From JAFGPS01 sp964570855 (GTDB lineage Bacteria > Planctomycetota > Phycisphaerae > Sedimentisphaerales > Anaerobacaceae), in the NCBI GenBank assembly GCA_964570855.1, contig CAZMZR010000023.1:1-42767 (forward strand): 42,767 nt of DNA, in the 5' to 3' direction. The position numbers and the translations under genes were made by a program. Position 1 is the stretch's first letter; each line of letters opens with the position of its first letter. This document shows positions 8,460 to 16,674 of this stretch, piece by piece. Under the pieces are notes generated by a model. The model did not search any database, had not been told where the DNA came from, and was given only the letters and a program-made list of their open reading frames with translations.

Positions 8460-10655
8460 ATGTGTAAGAAATTGATTTATTTGACATGTTTTGGTCTGCT
8501 GCTCGGCCTGACTCTAATAAGCACAGCCAATGCCCAAGACCCGGATCTGCTCGGCTGGTGGAAGCTTGATGAGAAATCCGGCCTGATCGCTTATGATTCA
8601 AGCGGCAATTCCAATGACGGCGAACTCATTCAAACAGACGGCAACCCCATAAGCAATCCGCAATGGGTATATGGATACGCAGGCGGTGCTTTATGGCTCG
8701 ACGGAGTCGATGATTTCGTCGAGGTGCCACACGACGAATCATTACAGCCGGACGATGAAGTCGCCTTAATGGCCTGGATTAACACTCCAAGGCACACCGG
8801 CGCTGAGGCCTCGGCCTGGTCAGGTTATCAGGCGATTATTACAAAGGGTAATAACCCCAGAATGTATAGTCTTTACACTTGTCTTGATGACGACGGTCGC
8901 GGTGTTCTTCATTTTAGCCTGGGTGATACTTTTGTTCAATCTGTCAGCATCGGCTCGGTACCACTCAACGAATGGGTACATGTCTGTGCGATGGTAATAG
9001 AAGAAGGCGCACATCTCTATTATATCAACGGAGAACCTTCACAACCCGCCGCTGCCGTAACGGGAACGGTGATACCCTCAGGTACAGAAACTCTTCGAAT
9101 CGGCAACGCCCCCGAGAATAATTCATTTATGGGCAAGATCGACGATGTTCGCGTATATAAAAGATCATTGACGCAGGAAGAGATTCAGCAAATTATGATC
9201 AGCGGTTTAAGTTCCGCCGCAACACTGCCCAATCCCGATAATGAGGCCCAGGAAGTGGTCCGAGACACACTCCTTAGCTGGAAGGAAGGACAATATACCG
9301 ATACACATAATGTGTACTTCGGTACAGATTTCAATGATGTCAACGAGGCAAGCTTATCCGACCCACGGGGCGTGCTGGTATCCGAAAATCAAAGCGGTAC
9401 GACTTTTGAACCTCTCGGAGCCGATCTTTTAGAGTTCAACACGACATATTACTGGCGTGTCGATGAAATAAACAACACGGATCCAAACAGCCCCTGGAGA
9501 GGAGATGTCTGGAGCTTTACGACGGTCAACTTCCTGGTGGTGGATAATTTCGAGGATTACGATGACGCCAACAATATTATTTACGATACATGGTTAGACT
9601 ACGTCGTTAATAATACAGGTATGACCGTCGGTTACATCGAAACTGTTTCCATGGAGAAAAACATAATCCGCACAGGTCTCCAATCAATGCCTTTACAATA
9701 CGACAACGATGGTACCATAAATGAAGGTACTGATCTTGAAAAGACCGGTACACTATATTATTCCGAAGCCAAACGTCAATGGGACGAGCCACAGGACTGG
9801 ACAAAAGAAGATGTGGAATCCTTAACAATATGGTTCAGAGGCAATCCTCCAAAACTCAGCAGCTTTGCAGAGGAGCCGGGTGGCATCTATAAAATCAAGG
9901 GAATCGGCTCAGATATTTATGGCAAATCCGACGAATTCCAGTTTGTTTATAAGGAGCACACCGGCGCAGTGAAAATAGTAGCAAGGGTCGATAGTATAGA
10001 GGAAAGCGCGGACCCGTTTGCCAAGGCCGGCATTATGATCCGTGATACGCTGGATGCAAATGCCCGATATTGCGCACTTTTAATGACCCCTGAAAACGGT
10101 GTCCGATACCAGTACCGTTCCATAACAAACGATGTAACAGAGCGACAATTCGATCCCAACGTCGCCGTACCTTATTGGGTCAAATTCGAACGTACATCCG
10201 GAGGACTACTCAGGTCATATTACTCGGAAAACGGCGTGGACTGGACATCGTTCAGTTTGAAACAAATAAGTATGGCTAATCCGATATATATCGGCCTGGC
10301 GGTTACAAGCCACAATCCGTCTGTAGCATGTGAGGCTCAATTCTCGAATGTCAGCTTCCCCAGTACAACTGTCAGCCCGGATTGGACATCTCTGGATATA
10401 GGTTTAACAACCAATGATTCCGAGTCTATGTATGTTGCCGTTAATAACTGCACCGCGCTTTATTATGATGATCCGAATGCATCTTTGACAACACAGTGGA
10501 CCGAATGGAACATCCCGCTGCAGAGCTTTACAGATCTCGGCGTTGATCTTACCAATGTCACTTCTTTTGGTATTGGTTTAGGTGACATCGGTAATTCTCA
10601 GCCTGGCGGTAAAGGTATAATGTACATCGATGATATACGTCTTTATCGGCCATAA
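8460..10655 (+). CDS. Secreted LamG-domain surface protein, paralog 3
   Basis: A 731-residue protein. The ATG at 8460 follows AAAGGAGG at good spacing and begins a signal peptide cut near TANA-Q. LamG starts at LLGWWKLDEKSG and contains the typical FVEVPHDESL and WVHVCAMV strands to about residue 240. An FN3-like segment (YYWRVDEINN, WRGDVWSFTT), the DNFEDYDDANN domain and a DUF1349-like segment follow, ending MYIDDIRLYRP at the last residue. The second half closely matches the 5862 gene while the LamG part has diverged, as expected if the ligand-facing domain varies on a conserved scaffold (inference). A terminator hairpin follows at 10760. Confidence 0.85.
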   Translation: MCKKLIYLTCFGLLLGLTLISTANAQDPDLLGWWKLDEKSGLIAYDSSGNSNDGELIQTDGNPISNPQWVYGYAGGALWLDGVDDFVEVPHDESLQPDDEVALMAWINTPRHTGAEASAWSGYQAIITKGNNPRMYSLYTCLDDDGRGVLHFSLGDTFVQSVSIGSVPLNEWVHVCAMVIEEGAHLYYINGEPSQPAAAVTGTVIPSGTETLRIGNAPENNSFMGKIDDVRVYKRSLTQEEIQQIMISGLSSAATLPNPDNEAQEVVRDTLLSWKEGQYTDTHNVYFGTDFNDVNEASLSDPRGVLVSENQSGTTFEPLGADLLEFNTTYYWRVDEINNTDPNSPWRGDVWSFTTVNFLVVDNFEDYDDANNIIYDTWLDYVVNNTGMTVGYIETVSMEKNIIRTGLQSMPLQYDNDGTINEGTDLEKTGTLYYSEAKRQWDEPQDWTKEDVESLTIWFRGNPPKLSSFAEEPGGIYKIKGIGSDIYGKSDEFQFVYKEHTGAVKIVARVDSIEESADPFAKAGIMIRDTLDANARYCALLMTPENGVRYQYRSITNDVTERQFDPNVAVPYWVKFERTSGGLLRSYYSENGVDWTSFSLKQISMANPIYIGLAVTSHNPSVACEAQFSNVSFPSTTVSPDWTSLDIGLTTNDSESMYVAVNNCTALYYDDPNASLTTQWTEWNIPLQSFTDLGVDLTNVTSFGIGLGDIGNSQPGGKGIMYIDDIRLYRP

Positions 10656-10759
10656 ATATTAAATGACAATTAATAACGGAAACAGTCTGCCAATTATAAA
10701 ACAGCAATAGAATATAGCTGTAAGAATAAAAAGGCGGAACTTTCCAGGATGTATCTCAG

Positions 10760-10788
10760 GGCCTATGTCGAGTCAATTGGCATAGGCC
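10760..10788 (+). terminator. Rho-independent-type terminator after the LamG cluster
   Basis: GGCCTATG and CATAGGCC form a perfect 8-bp stem around a 13-base loop, followed by a T-rich stretch (ATGTTTCTTTTCC). It lies 105 bases after the third LamG gene. Nothing else is evident in 10656-10890. Confidence 0.6.
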
Positions 10789-10893
10789 ATGTTTCTTTTC
10801 CTGTTTCTATTACAAAATAGCCGCCGAATATTTATAGTTTCATTCCTACTAATATTTATAAAATATTAAAACTTATTGAAATAAACCTCTTTA

Positions 10894-10915
10894 AGTATTG
10901 ACAAATACTGCAGTA
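10894..10915. promoter_or_regulatory. Overlapping palindromes upstream of the ACT gene
   Basis: AGTATT-GACA-AATACT (10894-10909) is a perfect inverted repeat and overlaps the 10-bp palindrome TACTGCAGTA (10906-10915). It encloses a TTGACA at 10898-10903, but no good -10 lies 17 bases on. It is a candidate operator about 80 bases before the start of the ACT gene. Confidence 0.25.
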
Positions 10916-10992
10916 AACGCCAAACTTATATACTTATCCATAACGCTATTTTGTTGGACGTTTTTGTCAATTATGTTTATGGAGAATTTATC

Positions 10993-11409
10993 ATGAGAAT
11001 GGATATCAGTCGTGTTGATGTGTGGGCTGCTAATACAGAGGATCGCCCCGGCGGATTGGCCGAGAAACTTGATGCTCTTGCCCAGGCAGATATTGATCTT
11101 GAATTTGTCAACGCTCGCCGTGCACCTGACCAACCAGGACAAGGCGTTGTTTTCGTTATGCCTATAAAGGGGGCCAGACAGGTCAGGGCCGCTAAAAAAG
11201 CCGGCTTCGAGAAGACAAAATCACTTCATGGAATACGAATCGCCACAGGCAACAAACCCGGCTTTAGTGCGGATTTATCAAGAGAAATCGCAGATGCCGG
11301 TATCAACCTTCGAGCTTTCAGTGGTGCTTCCATCAGCAACCGCGCCATTTTTTATCTGGCTTTTGATTCGGACGCCGATGTAAATAAAGTTCTTCGTCTG
11401 ATCAGTTGA
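10993..11409 (+). CDS. Small tandem ACT-domain protein
   Basis: A 138-residue cytoplasmic protein. The ATG at 10993 is preferred over one at 10951 because GGAG lies 8 bases before it and the fold starts there. Two ACT-like units are visible: about residues 4-70, with the family-typical RPGGLAEKLDALAQADID, and about 75-138, with KPGFSADLSREIADAGINL. ACT domains bind amino acids or other small ligands and usually regulate a partner enzyme or gene. This one has no fused catalytic or DNA-binding domain, so it may act in trans. It is convergent with the hydrogenase cluster, 27 bases from the maturation protease stop. The ligand is unknown. Confidence 0.75.
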   Translation: MRMDISRVDVWAANTEDRPGGLAEKLDALAQADIDLEFVNARRAPDQPGQGVVFVMPIKGARQVRAAKKAGFEKTKSLHGIRIATGNKPGFSADLSREIADAGINLRAFSGASISNRAIFYLAFDSDADVNKVLRLIS

Positions 11410-11436
11410 AACAGCTTCTGTGTACTCAATGGAAAT

Positions 11437-11925
11437 CTAATTCGCAGGCGGAAAAATCTCTATAAGGATACCGCAGAGAAGCTTGATTGCCTGAGAAACC
11501 AGGGACGATACAGGCTGACCCAACTGTGTTTGTGCAGGTTGAATACCGATACAATATACCTCCGGCTTAATGCTTTGAAGTATCATATCTATGAACAGAT
11601 GTGGCGAGAGTGTATGTGTTGAAATTACTATTGAGTTGAGTTGCTCTGATTTGAAGATTTTAATCGTTCCCGGCGAAGCATTAAAGTCGATTGCATCAAT
11701 AAGAAGCAAATTCCGGGGTGCTTTGTTAATTATCGGCTGTATATAGTTTTCAGGGACTGTGCCCGCATCTATAATATAAGCCGATATTTCCGCTTGCTCG
11801 AGCTGTTCGCAAACAAGCGGCCCCACGGCATCATCACCTTTGAGAGTATTTCCAATACCGACAATAACAGTCGATGAACCACGCAGTTTATCCAACTGCT
11901 CTAATATCTGCTGCTCATTACCCAT
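11437..11925 (-). CDS. hycI: [NiFe] hydrogenase maturation protease, HycI/HyaD family
   Basis: A 162-residue peptidase M52-type protein that trims the C-terminal tail of the hydrogenase large subunit after nickel insertion. The family start VIVGIGNTLKGDDAVG, a middle LLIDAID and a downstream STHTLSPH supply the acidic residues and histidine known to bind nickel in this family. It is the last gene of the hydrogenase cluster, 70 bases after the ferredoxin gene. The large subunit at 18545-19762 carries 42 residues beyond its cleavage region, so a local substrate exists. No clear ribosome binding site precedes the ATG. No hyp assembly genes occur in the window. Confidence 0.9.
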   Translation of the reverse strand: MGNEQQILEQLDKLRGSSTVIVGIGNTLKGDDAVGPLVCEQLEQAEISAYIIDAGTVPENYIQPIINKAPRNLLLIDAIDFNASPGTIKIFKSEQLNSIVISTHTLSPHLFIDMILQSIKPEVYCIGIQPAQTQLGQPVSSLVSQAIKLLCGILIEIFPPAN

Positions 11926-11995
11926 AGGGGTTTCTTAGTGTCGCCTTGAACGATGTGACATGCGAAAAACCGCCGCTATATGCAATTATGGAGTT

Positions 11996-12613
11996 TTACA
12001 ACTTTATATTCACTTCGCACTTGCACTTCGGGCAAAGGACTCGCATAAAATCACCCATCTGGGATTCCGATTTTTCTTTCTCAGGCGGCTGGTGGATATG
12101 CTCCGGATGAGTTTGTAATTGTCCGCTTTTAGCAATCAACAGTGAAGGATTAGTATAGGCCAGCGGACCAAGTTTCTCATAAAGCCAGATAAGATGCTTT
12201 TTAGTACCGATTAACTCACCACATTTTTCGCACATTTGCAGCTCGAACTCATGAGTTTCAACTATGGCATCTTTATCCATAGTAGCCAAATCCCATTTGT
12301 TAGAGAGATTTATGCCGTTTGTCGTCGTGCAATATTCGTGACAGTTACCGCAAAAAATGCAGGCAGCTGTCTGATGCGTAATTTTTCTGACCGGAGGATT
12401 CGCTTCGAGATCATCAACCATACTTAAGCAGTTCGGACTCGGACAGACATTCACACAGGCACCGCAGCCGATACAAATATCAAGATCAAATTCAGGCTTG
12501 CCTCTTAACTTATCCGGAACAATACATGGTTTAGCCGGAAAACGAGTTGTGAAACGCGGCGAGACTACCGCCGTGACAGCTTCTTTTAATTCTCTCAACT
12601 TTGGTAAACGCAA
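11996..12613 (-). CDS. NuoI/HycF/MbhN-like 2[4Fe-4S] ferredoxin subunit
   Basis: A 205-residue electron-transfer subunit expected to carry electrons to the hydrogenase small subunit on the cytoplasmic face. The start is TTG at 12613, supported by GGAGG 7 bases upstream. CIGCGACVNVCP (Cys47/50/53/57) and CIFCGNCHEYC (Cys85/88/91/95) are two complete cluster motifs. Two more pairs, Cys128/131 and Cys194/197, could form the zinc- or iron-binding knuckle seen in HycF/HyfH-like proteins. It follows mrpG by 43 bases, away from the other catalytic subunits but within the same strand run, as in Mbh-type clusters. Confidence 0.85.
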   Translation of the reverse strand: MRLPKLRELKEAVTAVVSPRFTTRFPAKPCIVPDKLRGKPEFDLDICIGCGACVNVCPSPNCLSMVDDLEANPPVRKITHQTAACIFCGNCHEYCTTTNGINLSNKWDLATMDKDAIVETHEFELQMCEKCGELIGTKKHLIWLYEKLGPLAYTNPSLLIAKSGQLQTHPEHIHQPPEKEKSESQMGDFMRVLCPKCKCEVNIKL

Positions 12614-12656
12614 TTTCAGACCTCCGTTGGTATTTTTTTATTAATATAAACTATTA

Positions 12657-12986
12657 TTACTGTTCAATTTCATCCGCATATTTGTCAACAACACTGTTTT
12701 CCCACAGTTCCACACCGGATGCATAAGCACCTTTGGCTACTGCATGGGCGGCTGTCGGCGAGGTCAAAATGAGAAAAACAGCACAAATAATCGCCTTGGC
12801 GGCCATAGCGCCGGAACCACTGGCCAAGGCGACACCGATCAAAAGAACAATAGTACCGAGAGTGACGCATTTCGTTGCCGCCTGCAGACGGTTATAAACA
12901 TCAGGAAAGCGAACCAGCCCGATACAGCCGAATATATCGAATAAAATACCGATTGCTATTAATATGTATCCTATAATCTCAGTCAT
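12657..12986 (-). CDS. mrpG: Mrp/Mnh antiporter subunit G
   Basis: A 109-residue membrane protein with three hydrophobic helices. The MnhG/PhaG signature GCIGLVRFPDVYNRLQAATKCVTLG is split by helix ends; key pieces are RFPDVYNRLQAATK and LTSPTAAHA. It overlaps the end of mrpF by 8 bases. In Mrp-type antiporters and Mbh hydrogenases the G, F and E subunits form part of the cation-translocating membrane arm. Confidence 0.92.
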   Translation of the reverse strand: MTEIIGYILIAIGILFDIFGCIGLVRFPDVYNRLQAATKCVTLGTIVLLIGVALASGSGAMAAKAIICAVFLILTSPTAAHAVAKGAYASGVELWENSVVDKYADEIEQ

Positions 12987-13245
12987 CGAAGCTTCGTCCC
13001 TCCAAAAATTTCGCCAATGCTATTGTTCCTATAAAGCTCAATAATGCCCAGGCAAGAGCGACATTGAGATAAAAATCCTTTTTTGTGTACAGACCAAGCA
13101 CTGCACAACAACCAACCACAACAATACCTAATATATCAATAGCTACAGTTCGATCCGGGGCGCTCGGGCCAAGACCTATCCGATAAAGGCATAGAAAACA
13201 ACAAATAAACAGGCCAAAGTAAAATATGTTAAATAAAATCTCCAT
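12979..13245 (-). CDS. mrpF: Mrp/Mnh antiporter subunit F
   Basis: An 88-residue, three-helix membrane protein. The ATG at 13245 is chosen because GAGGTT lies just upstream; an earlier in-frame start at 13284 would overlap mrpE and add 13 polar residues. The MnhF signature GPSAPDRTVAIDILG is intact, with YTKKDFYLNVALAWALLSFIG after it. It overlaps mrpG and follows mrpE by 11 bases. Confidence 0.92.
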   Translation of the reverse strand: MEILFNIFYFGLFICCFLCLYRIGLGPSAPDRTVAIDILGIVVVGCCAVLGLYTKKDFYLNVALAWALLSFIGTIALAKFLEGRSFDD

Positions 13246-13256
13246 ATCAACCTCTT

Positions 13257-13760
13257 TTATTCGAAAATCTTTTTTATAAACCACTCGAACCTTTGGGCAA
13301 TGAATTTTGTCGCCTGCTCAACATCATCAGATTTCACATTAATCCAATGGACGTACAGGAAGCCATCCTCAGTGAGATCCACCGTCAAAGTCCCCGGCGT
13401 GAGAGTAATGGAATTAGCCAGGGCGGTAATCCCGGAGTCTGTTTTAAGATTTGTTTTAATCTTTACGATTCCCGGCTTTATCGGCATCTTCGGATGCAGG
13501 GCACGATAGACGACATCAAAATTGGCCATTATGACATAATAGAAAAACACCGGTATATATATTAATAACCAAAATATCCGTACAGGTGAAATAAATATAT
13601 GATGCTCTTTGGGCAGTATTTCATGGAAAATAATCGCAACCACGGCAGAAGCTATCAGCCCCGCAACCACTACCTGGATGTCAATTTTTCCTTCAACAAA
13701 CGGCCATGTTAGTAAGGTCCATACCACAAAAGCTATAACAAAATAAATCAGTCGTCTCAT
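13257..13760 (-). CDS. mrpE: Mrp/Mnh antiporter subunit E
   Basis: A 167-residue protein of MnhE type. Two or three N-terminal helices include WTLLTWPF and an IPVFFYYVIMANFDV segment. The conserved cytoplasmic tail has NSITLTPGTLTVDL and FLYVHWI. AAGGAT precedes the ATG. The next gene upstream, mrpD, ends 15 bases before. Confidence 0.92.
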   Translation of the reverse strand: MRRLIYFVIAFVVWTLLTWPFVEGKIDIQVVVAGLIASAVVAIIFHEILPKEHHIFISPVRIFWLLIYIPVFFYYVIMANFDVVYRALHPKMPIKPGIVKIKTNLKTDSGITALANSITLTPGTLTVDLTEDGFLYVHWINVKSDDVEQATKFIAQRFEWFIKKIFE

Positions 13761-13775
13761 ACGATTATATCCTTA

Positions 13776-15302
13776 CTATTTCATCCCAATTACGTCAGCA
13801 GAGTACTTAAGTCCATTAGTTAAAACATCAACTGCGGGTTGCAAAATATTTTGTAGAAGTATTTTATTTAAGCCGGGTACCAGCACGAGTAATCCCATAA
13901 GCACACATAAACAAGCTAAAAAGACCATCGCCACAACCATGGAGCCCTTGTTTTCTTTCGCTTGCTGAAGGTTCTCCGGCAGCTCTCCGAGAAAAACATA
14001 TCGCTGAACCTTCAAATACATAATTAAAGTGCATAAACTTACGAATACAATAATCGCAGCAATCCAGTAAAGATGAGCCTGAACGGCTGCAACTACAAGA
14101 ATGAGCTTGCTCCAGAAACCGCTAAATGGCGGGATACCGACAATCGAAGCAGATGCTACTGTACAGGTTGCGCGAGTGTAAGGTAATCTTTCCGCCAGCC
14201 CACCCATTTCTCTGAGCTGTCGTGTTCCTGTAGCCATTTCGATCGAACCGCTTGTTAAAAATAACAAAGACTTATACACGGAATGATTAACCAGATGAAA
14301 CAATCCACCAAGAAGAGCCCAACTCGGATTTTCACCTTTGGCAATTAGTGTTGCGCCAAGGCCGATACCTAAAATGACATAACCGATCTGACTGATACTC
14401 GAATATGCCATGAGCCTCTTAAGATCCCACTGTCCGATCGCCAGAAACGCTCCGGCCACCATACTCAAAAGACCGAGTACAACTATTAGCCAGCCGATTT
14501 GCACTGAGACACCAAAAACATTGAATACAATCCGAACCAGAGCATAAACTCCAAGAGTCTTAATGATGATTCCGGAGAGCATTGCAGAAATAGGAGCAGG
14601 CGCCGAAGAGTGTGCATCCGGCAGCCATGCATGAAACGGCACAAGGGCGGTTTTCAAACAGAAACCGACAATAAATAAAGCCAAGGCGAAACTAAGACCG
14701 ATATTTGTTCCCCCCTCCTGAATGGCTTTTGAAATATAGGCCATATTAAGCGTGCCTGTATTACCATACACCAGGGCGATTCCAAAAAGTATAAATATCG
14801 AACCAATACTTCCAAGTACCATATATTTAAATGCCGCCTCAAGCTCCTCATGTTCACAGCCAAAACCTACAAGTGCATATGAAGCAAGCGATGTAATTTC
14901 CAGAAAAACGAAGAGATTGAAAATATCTCCTGAGAGCACAACGCCGTTCATGCCGGCAACCATAAGCAAAAACAGACTCAGGTATTTTGACTTGGCAGTG
15001 TATCGTTCCATGTATCTGGCGCTAAAGAGCATTGCCGCGGCGGCAACTACGCCAATGGCTAAAAGCATTAATGCACTTAAACCGTCAAGGACAAGATTGA
15101 TTCCGAGCGGAATAGGCCATTTGCCTACCTGGTAGATTCCGGACCTCCCGGTAGCAACAACGACAATAGCCAGCACAAGCAGTAAAATGGTAACTGCATT
15201 AGCTAAAACAGTCGCAACATCCTTGCCTTTCTTGCCGAAAAGCGGGAGTACAAACGCCGTTATTAAAGGAATAACAACAAAAGCAGGCAAAAGTCCGCTC
15301 AT
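13776..15302 (-). CDS. mrpD: Mrp/Mnh antiporter subunit D (NuoN/NuoM-like)
   Basis: A 508-residue polytopic proton/cation-translocating subunit of the complex I antiporter family, about 14 helices. Family residues are visible: the helix-5 glutamate in FLEITSLASYAL, lysine plus FHAWLPDAHSSAPAPISA, FHLVNHSVYKSLLFL with its lysine, and GIPPFSGFWSKL. The ATG overlaps the mrpC stop (ATGA). The equivalent Mbh subunit is MbhH. It carries no catalytic centre and should transmit redox-driven conformational change into ion movement. Confidence 0.92.
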   Translation of the reverse strand: MSGLLPAFVVIPLITAFVLPLFGKKGKDVATVLANAVTILLLVLAIVVVATGRSGIYQVGKWPIPLGINLVLDGLSALMLLAIGVVAAAAMLFSARYMERYTAKSKYLSLFLLMVAGMNGVVLSGDIFNLFVFLEITSLASYALVGFGCEHEELEAAFKYMVLGSIGSIFILFGIALVYGNTGTLNMAYISKAIQEGGTNIGLSFALALFIVGFCLKTALVPFHAWLPDAHSSAPAPISAMLSGIIIKTLGVYALVRIVFNVFGVSVQIGWLIVVLGLLSMVAGAFLAIGQWDLKRLMAYSSISQIGYVILGIGLGATLIAKGENPSWALLGGLFHLVNHSVYKSLLFLTSGSIEMATGTRQLREMGGLAERLPYTRATCTVASASIVGIPPFSGFWSKLILVVAAVQAHLYWIAAIIVFVSLCTLIMYLKVQRYVFLGELPENLQQAKENKGSMVVAMVFLACLCVLMGLLVLVPGLNKILLQNILQPAVDVLTNGLKYSADVIGMK

Positions 15303-15664
15303 CCTTTTAACCTCCTTATCTCGGTGATATCAAAGGTGCCGTATTTTTCATACATTCTAATGCAAATTGAAATCATAAGAGCCAGCGAGCCCAGACTAAT
15401 CACAATTGAAGTTAGAACCAGGGCCTGTGGCAGTGGATCAACGGCACTATTCAAAAAGCTGCTGGTTAAAGTTGTTCCGGATTCAATCATACTTCTGTCA
15501 ACTATAGGGGCATCACCATTCAATCTATATCCGAGCATAATCAGGAAAAGATTGACCGCATATTCCATGACCATAATGCCAATGACAATCTTAACTATAT
15601 TCTTTTTAACGACTGCACAATACAACCCGATCATAAACAGTAAAAAGCAAAGTGCATAAGGCAT
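15299..15664 (-). CDS. mrpC: Mrp/Mnh antiporter subunit C (NuoK-like)
   Basis: A 121-residue, three-helix membrane protein. KKNIVKIVIGIMVMEYAVNLFLI corresponds to the NuoK/MnhC helix with the buried glutamate, and PLPQALVLTSIVISLG is the family signature. Start and stop overlap its neighbours (TAATG with mrpB, ATGA with mrpD), indicating translational coupling. Confidence 0.92.
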   Translation of the reverse strand: MPYALCFLLFMIGLYCAVVKKNIVKIVIGIMVMEYAVNLFLIMLGYRLNGDAPIVDRSMIESGTTLTSSFLNSAVDPLPQALVLTSIVISLGSLALMISICIRMYEKYGTFDITEIRRLKG

Positions 15665-16119
15665 TAGTCCGACTCCTTTTTGTCAGCCGATGGATTACGT
15701 CTGAACGTCGAGAGAACAAAAATTACCAGAAATAGTGACGCACCGACTTTCACTCCAATTGCAATATTCGACAGTGGAATAGTGCCGGAGCTTATTAAAT
15801 TGAACTTCTCGCCATACTGAACCAGGAAATTTTTAAAGAAAACTCCACCAAAAACGAAACCCAAAATTGCTATCATACCAAAGGCAAACGCTCCGATACA
15901 ATCAAGCTTCGAGCTAAGCGTCGAAGGAAGGTTTTCTTGTACAAACTCTCTTCCAAATGCCAGCATCAGCAGCACATAGGAAGAAGCTAAAATCACACCG
16001 CCGGCAAAACCTCCTCCTGGGGTCAGGTGGCCGAAAAGAATGATGTAAATACCAAACAGGATAATAAGCACCTTGACCCAGCTACTGATAGTTTTTACTA
16101 TTACCGTCATACCTTTCAT
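15664..16119 (-). CDS. mrpB: Mrp/Mnh antiporter subunit B (MbhF-like)
   Basis: A 151-residue, four-helix membrane protein. LFGHLTPGGGFAGGVILAS is the MnhB signature. The ATG overlaps the MbhDE-like gene stop. It corresponds to MbhF in archaeal membrane-bound hydrogenases. Confidence 0.92.
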   Translation of the reverse strand: MKGMTVIVKTISSWVKVLIILFGIYIILFGHLTPGGGFAGGVILASSYVLLMLAFGREFVQENLPSTLSSKLDCIGAFAFGMIAILGFVFGGVFFKNFLVQYGEKFNLISSGTIPLSNIAIGVKVGASLFLVIFVLSTFRRNPSADKKESD

Positions 16120-16667
16120 ACGTCCGGGTCCTCCAGTAATTTTTTACTCTTCCTTCGTAAAATAACTGTCGCTCCTATAATTGATGTAAACAGCACCGTT
16201 GCCTCACCAAGCGTATCGTATGCACGATAATCAAGAATAACCGACGTCACAAGGTTTGCTGCTCCTGTTTCTTCCAGACCTTTTTCGATGTAAGTTTGCG
16301 AAGCGGCGTCCGGAGTTTCAGCAAAGATGGGCTTACCGAATTCGGGCAACGTCTCAAAAACTCTAACACCGGCCAGGAAAATGATAAAAACAATTACAAC
16401 AGAAACAACCGTTCCAAAGAACTCCCTGTCGCCGCTGATAAAAGTCAAATCACGGGCAATCGTTGCCCGAATCAGCAAAATCAATCCAAGCACTTCCACC
16501 ACAATTTGTGTTATTGCAATATCCGGTGCTCTGAGAAATAAAAACATCAAGGACCCGCCGAAACCGATTGCCCCAACGCATATTACAGCGCTTAACAAAT
16601 TTTTGGTCTCAACTGCAACGATAGCAGCAATCAAAATGAAAAGTAATAAAATATAGAAAATTGCCAT
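16116..16667 (-). CDS. MbhD-MbhE-like fused subunit (C-terminal MrpA region)
   Basis: A 183-residue membrane protein. The ATG at 16667 is chosen over an upstream in-frame start at 16709 because GAGGTT lies just before it and the longer form would overlap the preceding gene. The first part (SAVICVGAIGFGGSLMFLF, then RAPDIAITQIVVEVLGLI) is DUF4040/MbhD-like; the end (YRAYDTLGEATVLFTSIIGA) is MbhE-like. In canonical Mrp antiporters both are fused to the end of MrpA; here they stand as a separate gene directly after the NuoL-like gene. Confidence 0.88.
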   Translation of the reverse strand: MAIFYILLLFILIAAIVAVETKNLLSAVICVGAIGFGGSLMFLFLRAPDIAITQIVVEVLGLILLIRATIARDLTFISGDREFFGTVVSVVIVFIIFLAGVRVFETLPEFGKPIFAETPDAASQTYIEKGLEETGAANLVTSVILDYRAYDTLGEATVLFTSIIGATVILRRKSKKLLEDPDV

Positions 16668-16674
16668 ATTAACC

